A DNA stretch of 64,000 nt from Pseudogracilibacillus sp037892545 (GCF_037892545.1 NZ_JBBKBG010000003.1:1-64000); one strand, 5' to 3'; numbered from the stretch's first letter, positions 17,280-26,368 are shown. Made by a program: numbers and translations. The notes: generated from the letters alone by a model not told the origin.

Positions 17280-18334
17280 TTGTCACCTTCCCCTTTCTTT
17301 TGTAAATATATGAATGCTAACCGGATTTGAAAATAGGTGATTGATGGACAAACATGATCCTTAATCGGTTTTAATTTAAATGTTTTTGTTCGTTGAATGG
17401 CGCCATTTATTTCTTCTATTTTGTCTAATGTGATAAATTGTTCATATGGAAAATTCGGTTCATATAATGCAATTTCAACTAGATGGTCATATATCGTATT
17501 TAATTTTAATTTACGTATGGAGGCAATCTTTTCTAATGGATAACCTTGTTGCCATAAATTGTATGTTTGCTTCGTAGAATGGGTTAATTTGGAATGAATC
17601 GTTTCATCTCGAATTTGTTGTTTCATAAGGCATAAAATAGGGTGTTGGTCAACATCTATATGTTGTAACATGTAATGAATAACATTCAATGTCTCCAACT
17701 CTATATCTGCGATGTCTAACTTATATTTATCAACCAACTGCTGTTTTGATTGCCCAATGATCGTAGCACCTGTCAGTTGATCCACGAATAAAGCAGCTCC
17801 AAGTTCCGTCACTTGAACTAATAAACTTCGTAGTTCAATATATAATTTGTCTAAACATTCATTTACACGATCCTTCGTTTTTCCATATACTAATTTCACC
17901 CACTGTTCAACAGATCTGTTTTCAACGATCGGAATATATTGTTTGTTTCCGACAGACTTATTTGTCCATACTTGGATTAATAAAAGTAATCGTTCAAAAA
18001 AGATGCGATCCATCTGTGCCAATTGTTTCCCATTCAAATGATACATTGAAATTTCATCTTGCAATTGTAAAATAGATTCATCTGTCATATTACATAATGT
18101 ATATTGTTGGCCCACTATTTTTAGCTTGTCGGCTTCAACGAGTGATAAAATCTCTCTATCGTATACATTTTTGTCTAACTGTTTATAGATAGTAAAAAAA
18201 CGATTCAAATGAAATAAATTTGCATCTTGAATCGTTTGGATCGATTGTTTTCCTTGTATAATATAATAAGGTGAATTAACGGAGCGTTCACCTTCCATTT
18301 TATACAAACAGTATAAAATAATTTGTTGAAACAA
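17276..18334 (-). CDS. ypbB: YpbB, helicase-associated helix-turn-helix protein
   Basis: YpbB is a partner of RecS in Bacilli with a C-terminal helicase/RNase D-like helix-turn-helix region; its exact role is unknown. I set the start at a TTG at 18334, preceded by AAAGGAGGAG at ideal spacing, giving 352 residues, the length of the B. subtilis protein; the longer reading would overlap the upstream gene by 32 bases. The HTH-like segment is near residues 265-300 (LWQQGYPLEKIASIRKLKLNTIYDHLVE). It lies 13 bases after the ECF S-component gene and overlaps recS. Confidence 0.9.
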   Translation of the reverse strand: MFQQIILYCLYKMEGERSVNSPYYIIQGKQSIQTIQDANLFHLNRFFTIYKQLDKNVYDREILSLVEADKLKIVGQQYTLCNMTDESILQLQDEISMYHLNGKQLAQMDRIFFERLLLLIQVWTNKSVGNKQYIPIVENRSVEQWVKLVYGKTKDRVNECLDKLYIELRSLLVQVTELGAALFVDQLTGATIIGQSKQQLVDKYKLDIADIELETLNVIHYMLQHIDVDQHPILCLMKQQIRDETIHSKLTHSTKQTYNLWQQGYPLEKIASIRKLKLNTIYDHLVEIALYEPNFPYEQFITLDKIEEINGAIQRTKTFKLKPIKDHVCPSITYFQIRLAFIYLQKKGEGDK

Positions 18335-18347
18335 TGAACTCCTCCTT

Positions 18348-18857
18348 TTAATGTTGAATATTGAAACGGTCTTTTGCATATCGTTTCATTAAATAAGAAA
18401 AAATTGGATAAAGCACCATAATGAACAGGGCATTTCCAATTGCATGATACGTATCATAAGGTAGACCTAAAAGATAGTATGGCCAGAATTTTCCCGCTAC
18501 TTGGTATGTTACTAGCGATATAATAAATCCATATAAATACCCACAGAAGATTCCATACAATGCTAACATATAAACAGAAATATGTTTTACATATTTACCT
18601 ATACATCCACTCATTATACCAATTAATCCCCAGGAGAGGACTTGCCATATTGACCAAATCCCCATCCCAAGTAACATATTTGATAAAAATGTAATAAGTA
18701 AAGCCAAAACAAATGCAGCGCCTGGTCCCATAATGATACCAGCGATAATAATAATCGCCGTTACTGGTTGTACGTTAGGAATAAAAACTAAAAAAGACCT
18801 TCCAACGACCCCTAACGTAGCTAGTATTGCTAATATCGTTAATTTATACGTATTCAA
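18348..18857 (-). CDS. ECF transporter S component, probable cobalamin (CbrT/CblT) type
   Basis: The 169-residue product is a substrate-capture subunit of an energy-coupling-factor importer. It has about six membrane helices; conserved-looking segments are FIPNVQPVTAI, a small-residue helix near GAAFVLALL and GMGIWSIWQVLSWG. The start is a TTG at 18857 with a GGGAG site. The A and T subunits are not in this window. It lies 6 bases after the DUF4430 lipoprotein and the pair sits under a cobalamin riboswitch, so vitamin B12 or a precursor is the likely substrate. In B. subtilis this slot next to ypbB/fer is held by a riboflavin S component with an FMN riboswitch; I see no RFN element here. Confidence 0.82.
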   Translation of the reverse strand: MNTYKLTILAILATLGVVGRSFLVFIPNVQPVTAIIIIAGIIMGPGAAFVLALLITFLSNMLLGMGIWSIWQVLSWGLIGIMSGCIGKYVKHISVYMLALYGIFCGYLYGFIISLVTYQVAGKFWPYYLLGLPYDTYHAIGNALFIMVLYPIFSYLMKRYAKDRFNIQH

Positions 18858-18863
18858 CGTTGA

Positions 18864-19286
18864 TTACTCCCAAGGTTGAAAATCAAAATTAACTTCATCT
18901 CCATCGGAAAGTTCGTACTCTCCTGCACCAACCATCGCCATTTCATCATTTACAAAATACATCCAAGCCTTTTCTTCTCCTTCTTCAGCTGCTTTTCCAT
19001 CAATTGACGTAATAAAGCCACCATCTTCTTCAATATCAAAGTTTTCTTTCATAACGTCTAATAAAATCGCACCATCTTCTGTCTTAATTTCCTTTTCTTC
19101 TAACACTTCCTCGCCTTTATCCAAAGAAATTACGACATCAATTGTAATCTCCTCTGACACTTCGTTTGTTTCATTGTTTGCTTGATTATTCACAGCGTTA
19201 TTTGCTTCATTTGCATCATTTGAACACCCGACTAAAACTCCTACAGATAATAATAATGCAGATAAAATCGTCATTAATTTTTTCAT
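18864..19286 (-). CDS. DUF4430 lipoprotein, probable cobalamin-binding partner
   Basis: The 140-residue lipoprotein has a signal peptide with lipobox LVGC (Cys21), an Asn/Glu-rich linker and a DUF4430 (transcobalamin-C-like) domain from about residue 48, with the WMYFVNDE segment and the closing ELSDGDEVNFDFQPW. The ATG at 19286 has an AAAGGAG site; longer readings run through the leader terminator and are not real. DUF4430 domains are known beside ECF transporters for corrinoids, so an extracellular B12-capturing role is likely. It is the first gene after the riboswitch. Confidence 0.82.
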   Translation of the reverse strand: MKKLMTILSALLLSVGVLVGCSNDANEANNAVNNQANNETNEVSEEITIDVVISLDKGEEVLEEKEIKTEDGAILLDVMKENFDIEEDGGFITSIDGKAAEEGEEKAWMYFVNDEMAMVGAGEYELSDGDEVNFDFQPWE

Positions 19287-19316
19287 TGTAAAACGCTCCT
19301 TTATTATAGTATGAAA

Positions 19317-19360
19317 ACAAAAAAGGTTGTAACAAAAGCTCACTCGTTTTGTTACAACCT
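19317..19360 (-). terminator. Riboswitch expression-platform terminator
   Basis: A 14-bp stem AGGTTGTAACAAAA / TTTTGTTACAACCT followed on the minus strand by TTTTTTG lies between the cobalamin aptamer and the first ribosome site. It is the likely off-switch: B12 binding would favour this hairpin. Confidence 0.9.
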
Positions 19361-19411
19361 CTATAAACATATTCATATAGAAGTAGCTTGAACCCCGAAG
19401 CTCTTTTACAC

Positions 19412-19575
19412 AATTATTGCTAGGTCTACTGACTTAACCATCATCCTACTTTGGATTCCTTCCCATATCGATGGATACAGTGGATTACATCCATTTCGTC
19501 CAGTATTACAGTTGCGAGGACAGTTCTAGATTTACACTAGATTCCCGATGTATGAACATCATTTAGCCAATAATT
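19412..19575 (-). promoter_or_regulatory. Cobalamin riboswitch aptamer
   Basis: Read on the minus strand, the conserved cobalamin-element blocks occur in order: GGGAATCTAGTG (19535-19546), CGCAACTGTAA (about 19506-19516), CCACTGTATCC (19473-19483), GGGAAGG (19458-19464) and the B12 box AAGTCAGTAGACCTAGC (19419-19435). An outer P1 stem pairs AATTATTGGCTA (19564-19575) with TAGCAATAATT (19412-19422) apart from one bulged base. A terminator follows before the DUF4430 gene. The aptamer begins only 12 bases after the resE stop codon. Exact corrinoid preference cannot be read from the sequence. Confidence 0.92.
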
Positions 19576-19587
19576 TTTATGAAATTA

Positions 19588-21339
19588 TTATTGTGGTATG
19601 GTGAAATAGAAAGTTGTCCCTTCATGCAATTTACTTTTGACAGAAATGACCCCTTCATGTGCTTGAATAATATGTTTTGTAATTGCTAGTCCTAGTCCTG
19701 TACCTTTTTTATCACTTCTCGTTCGTGCTTTATCCGCTTTATAAAAACGTTCAAAAACGAAAGAAAGGTCTTCTTCAGGAATTCCACTACCATTATCACG
19801 TACTTCCACATGTAAAGAATCTTCTTTTGATTGGACTACTACTTCCACATGACCACCATTTGGTGTGTGACCGATTGCATTATCGATTAAATTGGTGAAA
19901 ACTTGTTCCATTCGGTCAGGATCAATGAATAGCAGTGGCTGCTCAATATCCATTGTTAATGATAATTGTACACCATTTTCTTCTGCCATGCCATAAAATT
20001 TTTTGTACACTTTTTCTACAAACATTTGTGTGTCTATTTCTTCTTTATTTAACTCAATATGGCCAGCTTCCATTCTTCCAATATCAAGTAATTCATTCAC
20101 TAAACGACTCATTCTTAAAGATTCTTCGAGAATAATTTGAGCAAGTTCATTTTTCTCCGCTTTACTTTCTGCAATATCATCTACTATTGCTTCACTATAT
20201 CCTTGCATTAAAGCAATTGGTGTTCGTAACTCGTGAGACACATTAGAAATAAAGTCTTTTCTCAATTTATCCATTTGTCTTTCCTCTGTCATATCACGTA
20301 TAACAGCAACTGCACCACGAATATATGTATCATCATATAAAGGTGTCATAATCATTACCCAATTTCGTCCTTGTAATTGAACTTCTTGAATAACTTCTTT
20401 TTCTTCTTCAATTACCTTTTGGAACACGGCATATACATCGTCAGGTAATTGCTGCATCGTTTCATCTGAAATATTATGCTCAAAATACCAATCCCGTATA
20501 AATTGTTCTGCGGGTGGATTAATTACAATTACTTTTGCATCCCTCGTTAAGGTAATAACTCCATCTGCCATTGAATTTACCAATCGACTTAATTGTTCTT
20601 TTTCATGTCGTAATGCATCGATATGAAAATTTAATTGTTTCCCCATTTTATTAAATGCAACAGCAAGTTCTCCTATCTCATCATTAGATAACACTGGAAG
20701 TTTCGTATTAAATTCTCCTTTTGCCACTTGGATAGCTGCTTTACGCATTTGAATCAATGGAGCAGTAATTCTCGTTGATAAGAAAAATGCAAAAATGGTC
20801 GTTAAGACGATTGCAATTGCTGCTCCAACATAAATAATTCTTGTCGTTTCTGCACGTGTTTGGTTAATGACATCCAATGATTGTAAAACATAAATAGCGC
20901 CTTGTTGTTTGCGCATTGGAATACCAATAACCATTATTTCCGAATCATTATTTGGTACGGTAAGTTTTTCATTAAACACTTCGTTTTGTGTTGCTACATG
21001 CAACATATCTTCATTGACTACCGGAGATATCTCTTTCACCTTAGTTAAAGACTGATTGGTCGTTTTTGATTCCCATAATGATTCATTATGTTTATATAAA
21101 AGCACTTTACTGGAAGGTTCTTTTACCGTCTCTACCAAATCCATTACCATATCTTTATCATCATGTTCTTCTACGATCATTGAAATTTTAGTCGCTGCTT
21201 GAATCATTGCTTTTTCGGCTTCTTGTACGTGAAATCTTTCGAAAAATTGTAACAGTAAAATCGATAAAATAAATAAGACAAAAGAAACTAGCAATAAAAT
21301 CGTTATTGCTAGTTTCCCTACTACACTTCTCCAGAACAT
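19588..21339 (-). CDS. resE: Sensor histidine kinase ResE
   Basis: ResE is the membrane sensor that with ResD controls aerobic and anaerobic respiration genes. The 583-residue protein has two membrane helices (about 9-29 and 165-187) around an extracytoplasmic domain, a HAMP segment, a PAS-like domain (about 250-350), the phosphoacceptor segment FISNVSHELRTPIALMQGY near residue 370, and ATPase boxes NLIDNAIGHTPNGG, DNGSGIP and GTGLGLAI. Its ATG overlaps the resD stop by one base. No terminator is visible before the cobalamin riboswitch downstream. Confidence 0.96.
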   Translation of the reverse strand: MFWRSVVGKLAITILLLVSFVLFILSILLLQFFERFHVQEAEKAMIQAATKISMIVEEHDDKDMVMDLVETVKEPSSKVLLYKHNESLWESKTTNQSLTKVKEISPVVNEDMLHVATQNEVFNEKLTVPNNDSEIMVIGIPMRKQQGAIYVLQSLDVINQTRAETTRIIYVGAAIAIVLTTIFAFFLSTRITAPLIQMRKAAIQVAKGEFNTKLPVLSNDEIGELAVAFNKMGKQLNFHIDALRHEKEQLSRLVNSMADGVITLTRDAKVIVINPPAEQFIRDWYFEHNISDETMQQLPDDVYAVFQKVIEEEKEVIQEVQLQGRNWVMIMTPLYDDTYIRGAVAVIRDMTEERQMDKLRKDFISNVSHELRTPIALMQGYSEAIVDDIAESKAEKNELAQIILEESLRMSRLVNELLDIGRMEAGHIELNKEEIDTQMFVEKVYKKFYGMAEENGVQLSLTMDIEQPLLFIDPDRMEQVFTNLIDNAIGHTPNGGHVEVVVQSKEDSLHVEVRDNGSGIPEEDLSFVFERFYKADKARTRSDKKGTGLGLAITKHIIQAHEGVISVKSKLHEGTTFYFTIPQ

Positions 21340-22055
21340 TATTGTTCTTCTACCTCTAATTTATATCCGATTCCCCATACTGTAACAATCATTTTCGCTG
21401 CTTCTTTTGAAACACTTGTTAGTTTTTCACGTAATCGCTTCACATGGGTATCAACTGTTCGTAAGTCACCGAAAAATTCATATTGCCACACTTCTTTTAA
21501 CAAATCTTCTCGTTTATACACTTTATCAGGCGACTGTGCTAAAAACACTAGTAACTCATATTCTTTAGGAGTTAGCGAAATTTCTTGATCATTTGCAGTA
21601 ACACGATATGCATCCAAATCAATGGTTAAATGTGGAAAAACGATTAAATTATTTGTTTGCATAGACGTTTGTTTCACATTCGTTTGTCCTGTTCTTCGGA
21701 GTACGGCTTTCACACGTAAAACGACTTCACGTGGACTAAAAGGTTTTACAATATAATCATCCGCTCCAACCTCAAATCCTTGAACACGGTTTGATTCTTC
21801 CCCTTTAGCTGTCAACATAATGATTGGTGTATTTTTCTCTTCTCGTAATTTTTCACACACTTCAATACCGTCCATTTCAGGCATCATAATATCTAATAAA
21901 ATACAGTCATAATCGTTTTCTAATGCTTTCTCTAATGCTTCCACACCATTTTCAGCTTCTTCAACAACGAAGTCTTCACGTTCTAAATACATTTTAATTA
22001 AGCGACGAATACGTTCTTCATCATCTACTACTAAAATTCTATTCGACTCACTCAT
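21339..22055 (-). CDS. resD: Response regulator ResD
   Basis: ResD is an OmpR-family transcription factor. The 238-residue protein has a receiver domain with the acidic pair DDEE near residue 11, phosphoacceptor Asp55 in LLDIMMPEMDG and the conserved Lys in IVKPFSPREV, followed by a winged-helix domain (about 140-235) with LTPKEYELLVFLAQSPDKV and RTVDTHVKRLREKL. It is the fourth gene of the res operon, between resC and resE. Confidence 0.97.
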   Translation of the reverse strand: MSESNRILVVDDEERIRRLIKMYLEREDFVVEEAENGVEALEKALENDYDCILLDIMMPEMDGIEVCEKLREEKNTPIIMLTAKGEESNRVQGFEVGADDYIVKPFSPREVVLRVKAVLRRTGQTNVKQTSMQTNNLIVFPHLTIDLDAYRVTANDQEISLTPKEYELLVFLAQSPDKVYKREDLLKEVWQYEFFGDLRTVDTHVKRLREKLTSVSKEAAKMIVTVWGIGYKLEVEEQ

Positions 22056-22110
22056 CTAATCGGTCCTCCTACTACTTCTTCTATGTTTCTTACATCATTT
22101 ACTTCATATT

Positions 22111-23304
22111 TTAAGCATAAGAGTGTAAACCTGCAAGTACTAAGTTTACAACGATAATATTAAACATGATAATTGCAAACCCAACAACTGCCAACCAAGC
22201 TGATTTTTCTCCATGCCATCCTCTTGATAAACGTAAATGTAAAAACGCTGCATAGAAGAACCATGTAATTAGTGCCCATACTTCTTTTGGGTCCCAGCCC
22301 CAAAAACGATCCCAAGCAATTTGCGCCCATATCGCAGCAAAAATTAATCCACCTAATGTAAATAACGGGAAGCCAATCGCTACTGCACGATACGTAATTT
22401 CATCAACTAAATCTAAGTTTACATTTTTTACAAACCTTTGGATTGCAGCACCGACTCTTTTACGTAAAATTAATCTTACAATACCATAAATGATTGTACC
22501 GATTAAAAACGACCAAACTAAAGTATTAAACTTTTTAGGTGCTTCATTTCCTTGCATCCATGTTGGAGCGTTAAAGTATGGTTCCATACGATCTGCTGTA
22601 GTTAACTCAAATCCTTCGGGTCCTGCAATTGCTGGTAAGTGATATACCATTTTTATATTTTCATTCTCGTTTTGGACGAAAGTTGCTTCATAATCCATTG
22701 CATTAAATGTAGACGTAATAATAACAAATCCTAACGTTACAAATAATGAGTATAAAATTATTTCTAACCATGTTGTTTTAGACGAACGTTTTGATTGGTC
22801 AATTTTCTTCACTAAATAAATTAATCCCGCAACAAAACTAATTGCTAAAATTCCTTGTGATAAAGATACCGTAATGACATGGATAAATAGCCAATTACTT
22901 TGTAAGGACGGTACTAATGGTGAAATTTCACCTGGGAACATACTTGCATAAGCAATGATTAACATTGCAATTGGTAATGCAAACAATCCTAATACATTTA
23001 AACGATAAATAAAGAATAGAATGATAAACGCTAAAACGATACTCATTCCTAAAAACGTAACGAATTCAAACATATTACTTACAGGTGCATGTCCACTTGC
23101 AATCCATCTTGTCACAAAGTATACGACCTGTGCAATAAATCCAATGATTGTTAAACTAATTGCAATTATGGATGTTTTTGTATTTTTACCATCTGTTGTT
23201 CTTTTATCACGAATGGTTGCCGCAAAAAAACCTGTCGCAATTAAATAAACGATAAATGCAGTATATAAGGCATTACTACTGACACTCAATAAACTCTCCA
23301 TCAC
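22111..23304 (-). CDS. resC: Cytochrome c biogenesis protein ResC (CcsA type)
   Basis: ResC with ResB forms the System II complex that carries haem across the membrane and attaches it to c-type cytochromes. The 397-residue protein has about eight membrane helices and the haem-handling WWD-type motif seen as AWDRFWGWDPKEVWALITWF (about residue 325-345), with conserved histidines before and after it. It lies 9 bases after resB. Confidence 0.95.
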   Translation of the reverse strand: MMESLLSVSSNALYTAFIVYLIATGFFAATIRDKRTTDGKNTKTSIIAISLTIIGFIAQVVYFVTRWIASGHAPVSNMFEFVTFLGMSIVLAFIILFFIYRLNVLGLFALPIAMLIIAYASMFPGEISPLVPSLQSNWLFIHVITVSLSQGILAISFVAGLIYLVKKIDQSKRSSKTTWLEIILYSLFVTLGFVIITSTFNAMDYEATFVQNENENIKMVYHLPAIAGPEGFELTTADRMEPYFNAPTWMQGNEAPKKFNTLVWSFLIGTIIYGIVRLILRKRVGAAIQRFVKNVNLDLVDEITYRAVAIGFPLFTLGGLIFAAIWAQIAWDRFWGWDPKEVWALITWFFYAAFLHLRLSRGWHGEKSAWLAVVGFAIIMFNIIVVNLVLAGLHSYA

Positions 23305-23313
23305 TCGAACCTC

Positions 23314-24981
23314 CTAGGCTTCCTGTTCTTCCTGCTCTTTTCTCTCTCTTTCCTCTTGGTCCACGACCATCTTAATATTCGTATCTGCAATAGCTTTCTC
23401 AATATCTTTCTTTAAACCAAACCAGTTTTTGTTCGTATGTGCCGCCATTGCAATACCATTACCTTCGGGATTTATCCAAACTCTTCGGTGTTGCCAATAC
23501 ATTCCTTGAATAACTCCGATCATAAAAATGGCTGCCCCAACTACGAAAAATGGTAATGTATAATCTTTACGAACAGTCAGGCCACTTACATAACGCATCT
23601 CAAAATCAACAATTCCTAACTTATATTGATTTTCCCCTGTTGCATCAATATTTTTTCCAATCCCAACAAAGCTTATTTCCTTTTCTCCTGTATCCGGATC
23701 TGTTATTTCGAATACAAAAGCTGGATTTCTTGGGAATTTCGATACAGATCTTGGTTCTCCGTTATCCATCTCATAATCTGGGTAATATTTGTTAATATGC
23801 ACTTCCATTCCATTGTCTAAAGTATATGTTTTTTCAGGAGACATTAAGTTTTCAACCTTCACTTCTCCTAATGGTGTTTCATCTTCATCATTCACATCAT
23901 ACACTTTAAAGGTCATGCTTGAAAACTCATTTTCTTGGAACCCTGATTGATACAATGTATACCCATCAAACTTCAATGGTTTGTTCATTTGAATGGAACC
24001 TTCTGTAACTTTTTCTAACTCTGGTTCTACTCCAGTAATTTTTTCTCCCACTACTTTAGAAATGACAACATCTGTTTGATAGTTTTTATGGGTTAATTCC
24101 CCTTTTTGTTCCATTGCTGCTTGGAATTTCTCATCGTCTTCATCATATGTTTCTAATATAAAACGATTATTTTTAATATAATAATTCCCATTTGTACTAG
24201 GGATTACTTTCTGTTCTCCTTCGCGCACCCAAACATAATCATCTAAAAATAAAAAAGGTGTCATACGTAAAATAGCTGCTAATAAAATAATAATTAATCC
24301 AATATGATTTACATATGGACCCCAACGAGAAAAACGGTTTTTTTCTGCTAAAATATTGCCATCTTTGTTCATAATTTTATAACGTTGTTTTTTCAAGCGA
24401 TCCACAACTAATTCTTGTTCTTCCTTTGATACATTTTCAGATAAACTATATAAACGTTGACGACTTAAGAAACTACTATGACGTTTTGGTTGTTGATTTT
24501 TTAATGCGCGACGTAATGGCACAAAACGATCAATACTACATATAACTAACGAAACACCAATTAATGCAATTAAAATCATATACCACCAAGAACTATATAA
24601 ATTATGTAGTCCTAACTGGTAGTAAATTTTTCCTAATAACCCGTACGATGCTTCATAAAACACTGCAGGGTCTCTATTTTCCGCTTCTGCAGGAATATAC
24701 ATCTCTTGAGGATAAATCGTCCCTAGTCCAGATGCAATTAATGCTAAAACGATGAGCCATACACCGACTTTTACAGAAGAGAAGAAATTCCATATTTTAT
24801 CGACGATTGTTCGATTATATGTTTGTGACCTTCTTGCTGAACCTTCATACCGCATATTTAGTAATTTCGATTTATCGTTCCCATCGATATGTTGGTTCCG
24901 TTCAACCGGCTTTCCGCATGCTTCACATAAAACCGTTCCTTCCGGGTTTACGTGACCACATTCACATTTTATTTTATCCAA
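23314..24981 (-). CDS. resB: Cytochrome c biogenesis protein ResB (Ccs1)
   Basis: ResB is the large partner of ResC in cytochrome c maturation. I set the start at a TTG at 24981 (product begins MDKIKCECGH), preceded by GTGAGGG, because it gives the N-terminus typical of Bacillus ResB with a zinc-type CxC...CxxC cluster; the upstream ATG has no ribosome site. The 555-residue protein has three N-terminal membrane helices (about 65-200), a large extracytoplasmic domain and a final helix near residue 480-500. resA lies just upstream. Confidence 0.94.
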   Translation of the reverse strand: MDKIKCECGHVNPEGTVLCEACGKPVERNQHIDGNDKSKLLNMRYEGSARRSQTYNRTIVDKIWNFFSSVKVGVWLIVLALIASGLGTIYPQEMYIPAEAENRDPAVFYEASYGLLGKIYYQLGLHNLYSSWWYMILIALIGVSLVICSIDRFVPLRRALKNQQPKRHSSFLSRQRLYSLSENVSKEEQELVVDRLKKQRYKIMNKDGNILAEKNRFSRWGPYVNHIGLIIILLAAILRMTPFLFLDDYVWVREGEQKVIPSTNGNYYIKNNRFILETYDEDDEKFQAAMEQKGELTHKNYQTDVVISKVVGEKITGVEPELEKVTEGSIQMNKPLKFDGYTLYQSGFQENEFSSMTFKVYDVNDEDETPLGEVKVENLMSPEKTYTLDNGMEVHINKYYPDYEMDNGEPRSVSKFPRNPAFVFEITDPDTGEKEISFVGIGKNIDATGENQYKLGIVDFEMRYVSGLTVRKDYTLPFFVVGAAIFMIGVIQGMYWQHRRVWINPEGNGIAMAAHTNKNWFGLKKDIEKAIADTNIKMVVDQEERERKEQEEQEA

Positions 24982-25006
24982 TTCATATCCCTCACTATAC
25001 ATCGAG

Positions 25007-25573
25007 TTAGTTAGGTGCGATCATTTGAAACTTTTCCTCTAATGTTTCCAATGTTAATGCACCGGCAACAACCTCTACAATCTTACCTTCCGCATCTATA
25101 AAATATGTACTTGGAATTGGACCAACACCATATAAATCCATTACATCACTTTGTGTATCATGTAAAACTGGGAATGTTAAATTGTATTTATCGATAAATT
25201 GGTGAATGACTAACTCACTTGCATCCAAACTTACCGCCACTATTTCAATATCATCTTCATATTGTGGATACAGATTTTCCATGTATGGCATTTCCGCTTC
25301 ACACGGCTTACAGTATGTTGCCCAGAAGTTTAACATAACTCCTTTTCCTTTTAAATCACTTAAACGGATGCTTTCTACTTCATTATTTTCATTTATTTGT
25401 GTTAATTGAAAATCTGGTGCTTGATCTCCTTCCTCATAAACGTCTTTATCTGCTGTTAAATTAAAGTATAATGCATACCCTACTGCTGCTAAAAGAATCG
25501 CTAACACAATAAATCTGAATATATAGCGCTTTTTCTTTTTATTTTGTTTCTTATCTAGATTAGTTGTCCCCAT
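25007..25573 (-). CDS. resA: Thiol-disulfide oxidoreductase ResA
   Basis: ResA is a membrane-anchored thioredoxin-like protein that reduces the haem-binding cysteines of apocytochrome c outside the cell. The 188-residue protein has one N-terminal helix (about 18-38) and the active site FWATYCKPCEAEMPY with Cys88 and Cys91. The dipeptide between the cysteines is Lys-Pro, whereas B. subtilis ResA has Glu-Pro; the conserved proline loop GVGPIPSTYFID is present. It heads the resABCDE run. Confidence 0.96.
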   Translation of the reverse strand: MGTTNLDKKQNKKKKRYIFRFIVLAILLAAVGYALYFNLTADKDVYEEGDQAPDFQLTQINENNEVESIRLSDLKGKGVMLNFWATYCKPCEAEMPYMENLYPQYEDDIEIVAVSLDASELVIHQFIDKYNLTFPVLHDTQSDVMDLYGVGPIPSTYFIDAEGKIVEVVAGALTLETLEEKFQMIAPN

Positions 25574-25593
25574 CTTTATTCACCCCAAAAGAC

Positions 25594-25602
25594 ATTATAC
25601 CA
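25594..25602 (-). promoter_or_regulatory. Possible extended -10 promoter of resA
   Basis: TGGTATAAT on the minus strand forms an extended -10 about 20 bases before the resA start; no good -35 accompanies it. In B. subtilis resA has a ResD-activated promoter at this place. Confidence 0.35.
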
Positions 25603-25624
25603 TTTATTTTCCATTCAAATTTGT

Positions 25625-26368
25625 CTATTGTTTAACATTTTTCGTTGCTAAATTCTTTAAAGATGTTATTTCTTGTTTCGTTAATGGGCGATATTCTCCC
25701 GGTTGCAAAGTTCCTAAGTCAACAGAACCATACTTTTCCCGTTTAATTTTTATTACTGGATGCCCTAAACCTTCAAGCATTCGACGAATATGACGGTTTT
25801 TACCTTCATGTAAGGTAATACGTAAAATCATCGTCTTCTTTTTCTTATCAATCGACATGACTTTAAAATGAATTGCTTTTAATACATCTCCTTCATCTCG
25901 TACACCTTTTAACATACGATCTAAAACTTCACGCTTTGCAATTCCTTCTACCTTTACGATATATTCTTTTTCTATTTCATGTTTTGGATGCATCAATAAA
26001 TGTGCGAAATCCCCATCATTTGTTAACAATAAAATACCAGAAGTATTGTAATCAAGGCGTCCAATTGGATAGATCCTTTCTGTTACATCTTCTAGTAAAT
26101 CAATGACCGTCTCTCTTCCCGCTTCATCATCTAGGGACGTAATATAACGACGTGGTTTATTTAATACATAATAGACGTGTTTTTCTTTATCAATTGGTAC
26201 ATCATCTACACTAACTTCATCTGATTGTGACACTTTTGTACCTAAAGTCGTTACAAGTGTACCATTTACCTTCACACGACCATCTAAAATAAATTGCTCT
26301 GCCTTTCTTCTTGATGTAATACCACTTTGTGCGATTACTTTTTGCAATCTTTCTAATTGTTCACCCAT
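25625..26368 (-). CDS. rluB: 23S rRNA pseudouridine synthase RluB
   Basis: RluB modifies a uridine in helix 89-90 of 23S rRNA. From the ATG at 26368 (site GAGGG) the 247-residue protein has an S4 RNA-binding domain at the N-terminus (ERLQKVIAQSGITSRRKAEQ) and the RsuA-type catalytic region with GRLDYNTSGILLLTNDG, whose aspartate is the nucleophile. It lies between spmB and resA, as in B. subtilis. Confidence 0.95.
   Translation of the reverse strand: MGEQLERLQKVIAQSGITSRRKAEQFILDGRVKVNGTLVTTLGTKVSQSDEVSVDDVPIDKEKHVYYVLNKPRRYITSLDDEAGRETVIDLLEDVTERIYPIGRLDYNTSGILLLTNDGDFAHLLMHPKHEIEKEYIVKVEGIAKREVLDRMLKGVRDEGDVLKAIHFKVMSIDKKKKTMILRITLHEGKNRHIRRMLEGLGHPVIKIKREKYGSVDLGTLQPGEYRPLTKQEITSLKNLATKNVKQ

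Noticed and set aside
19216..19413. Minus-strand frame across the riboswitch terminator
   Set aside because: It covers the leader hairpin and has no start site; the leader is non-coding regulatory RNA.
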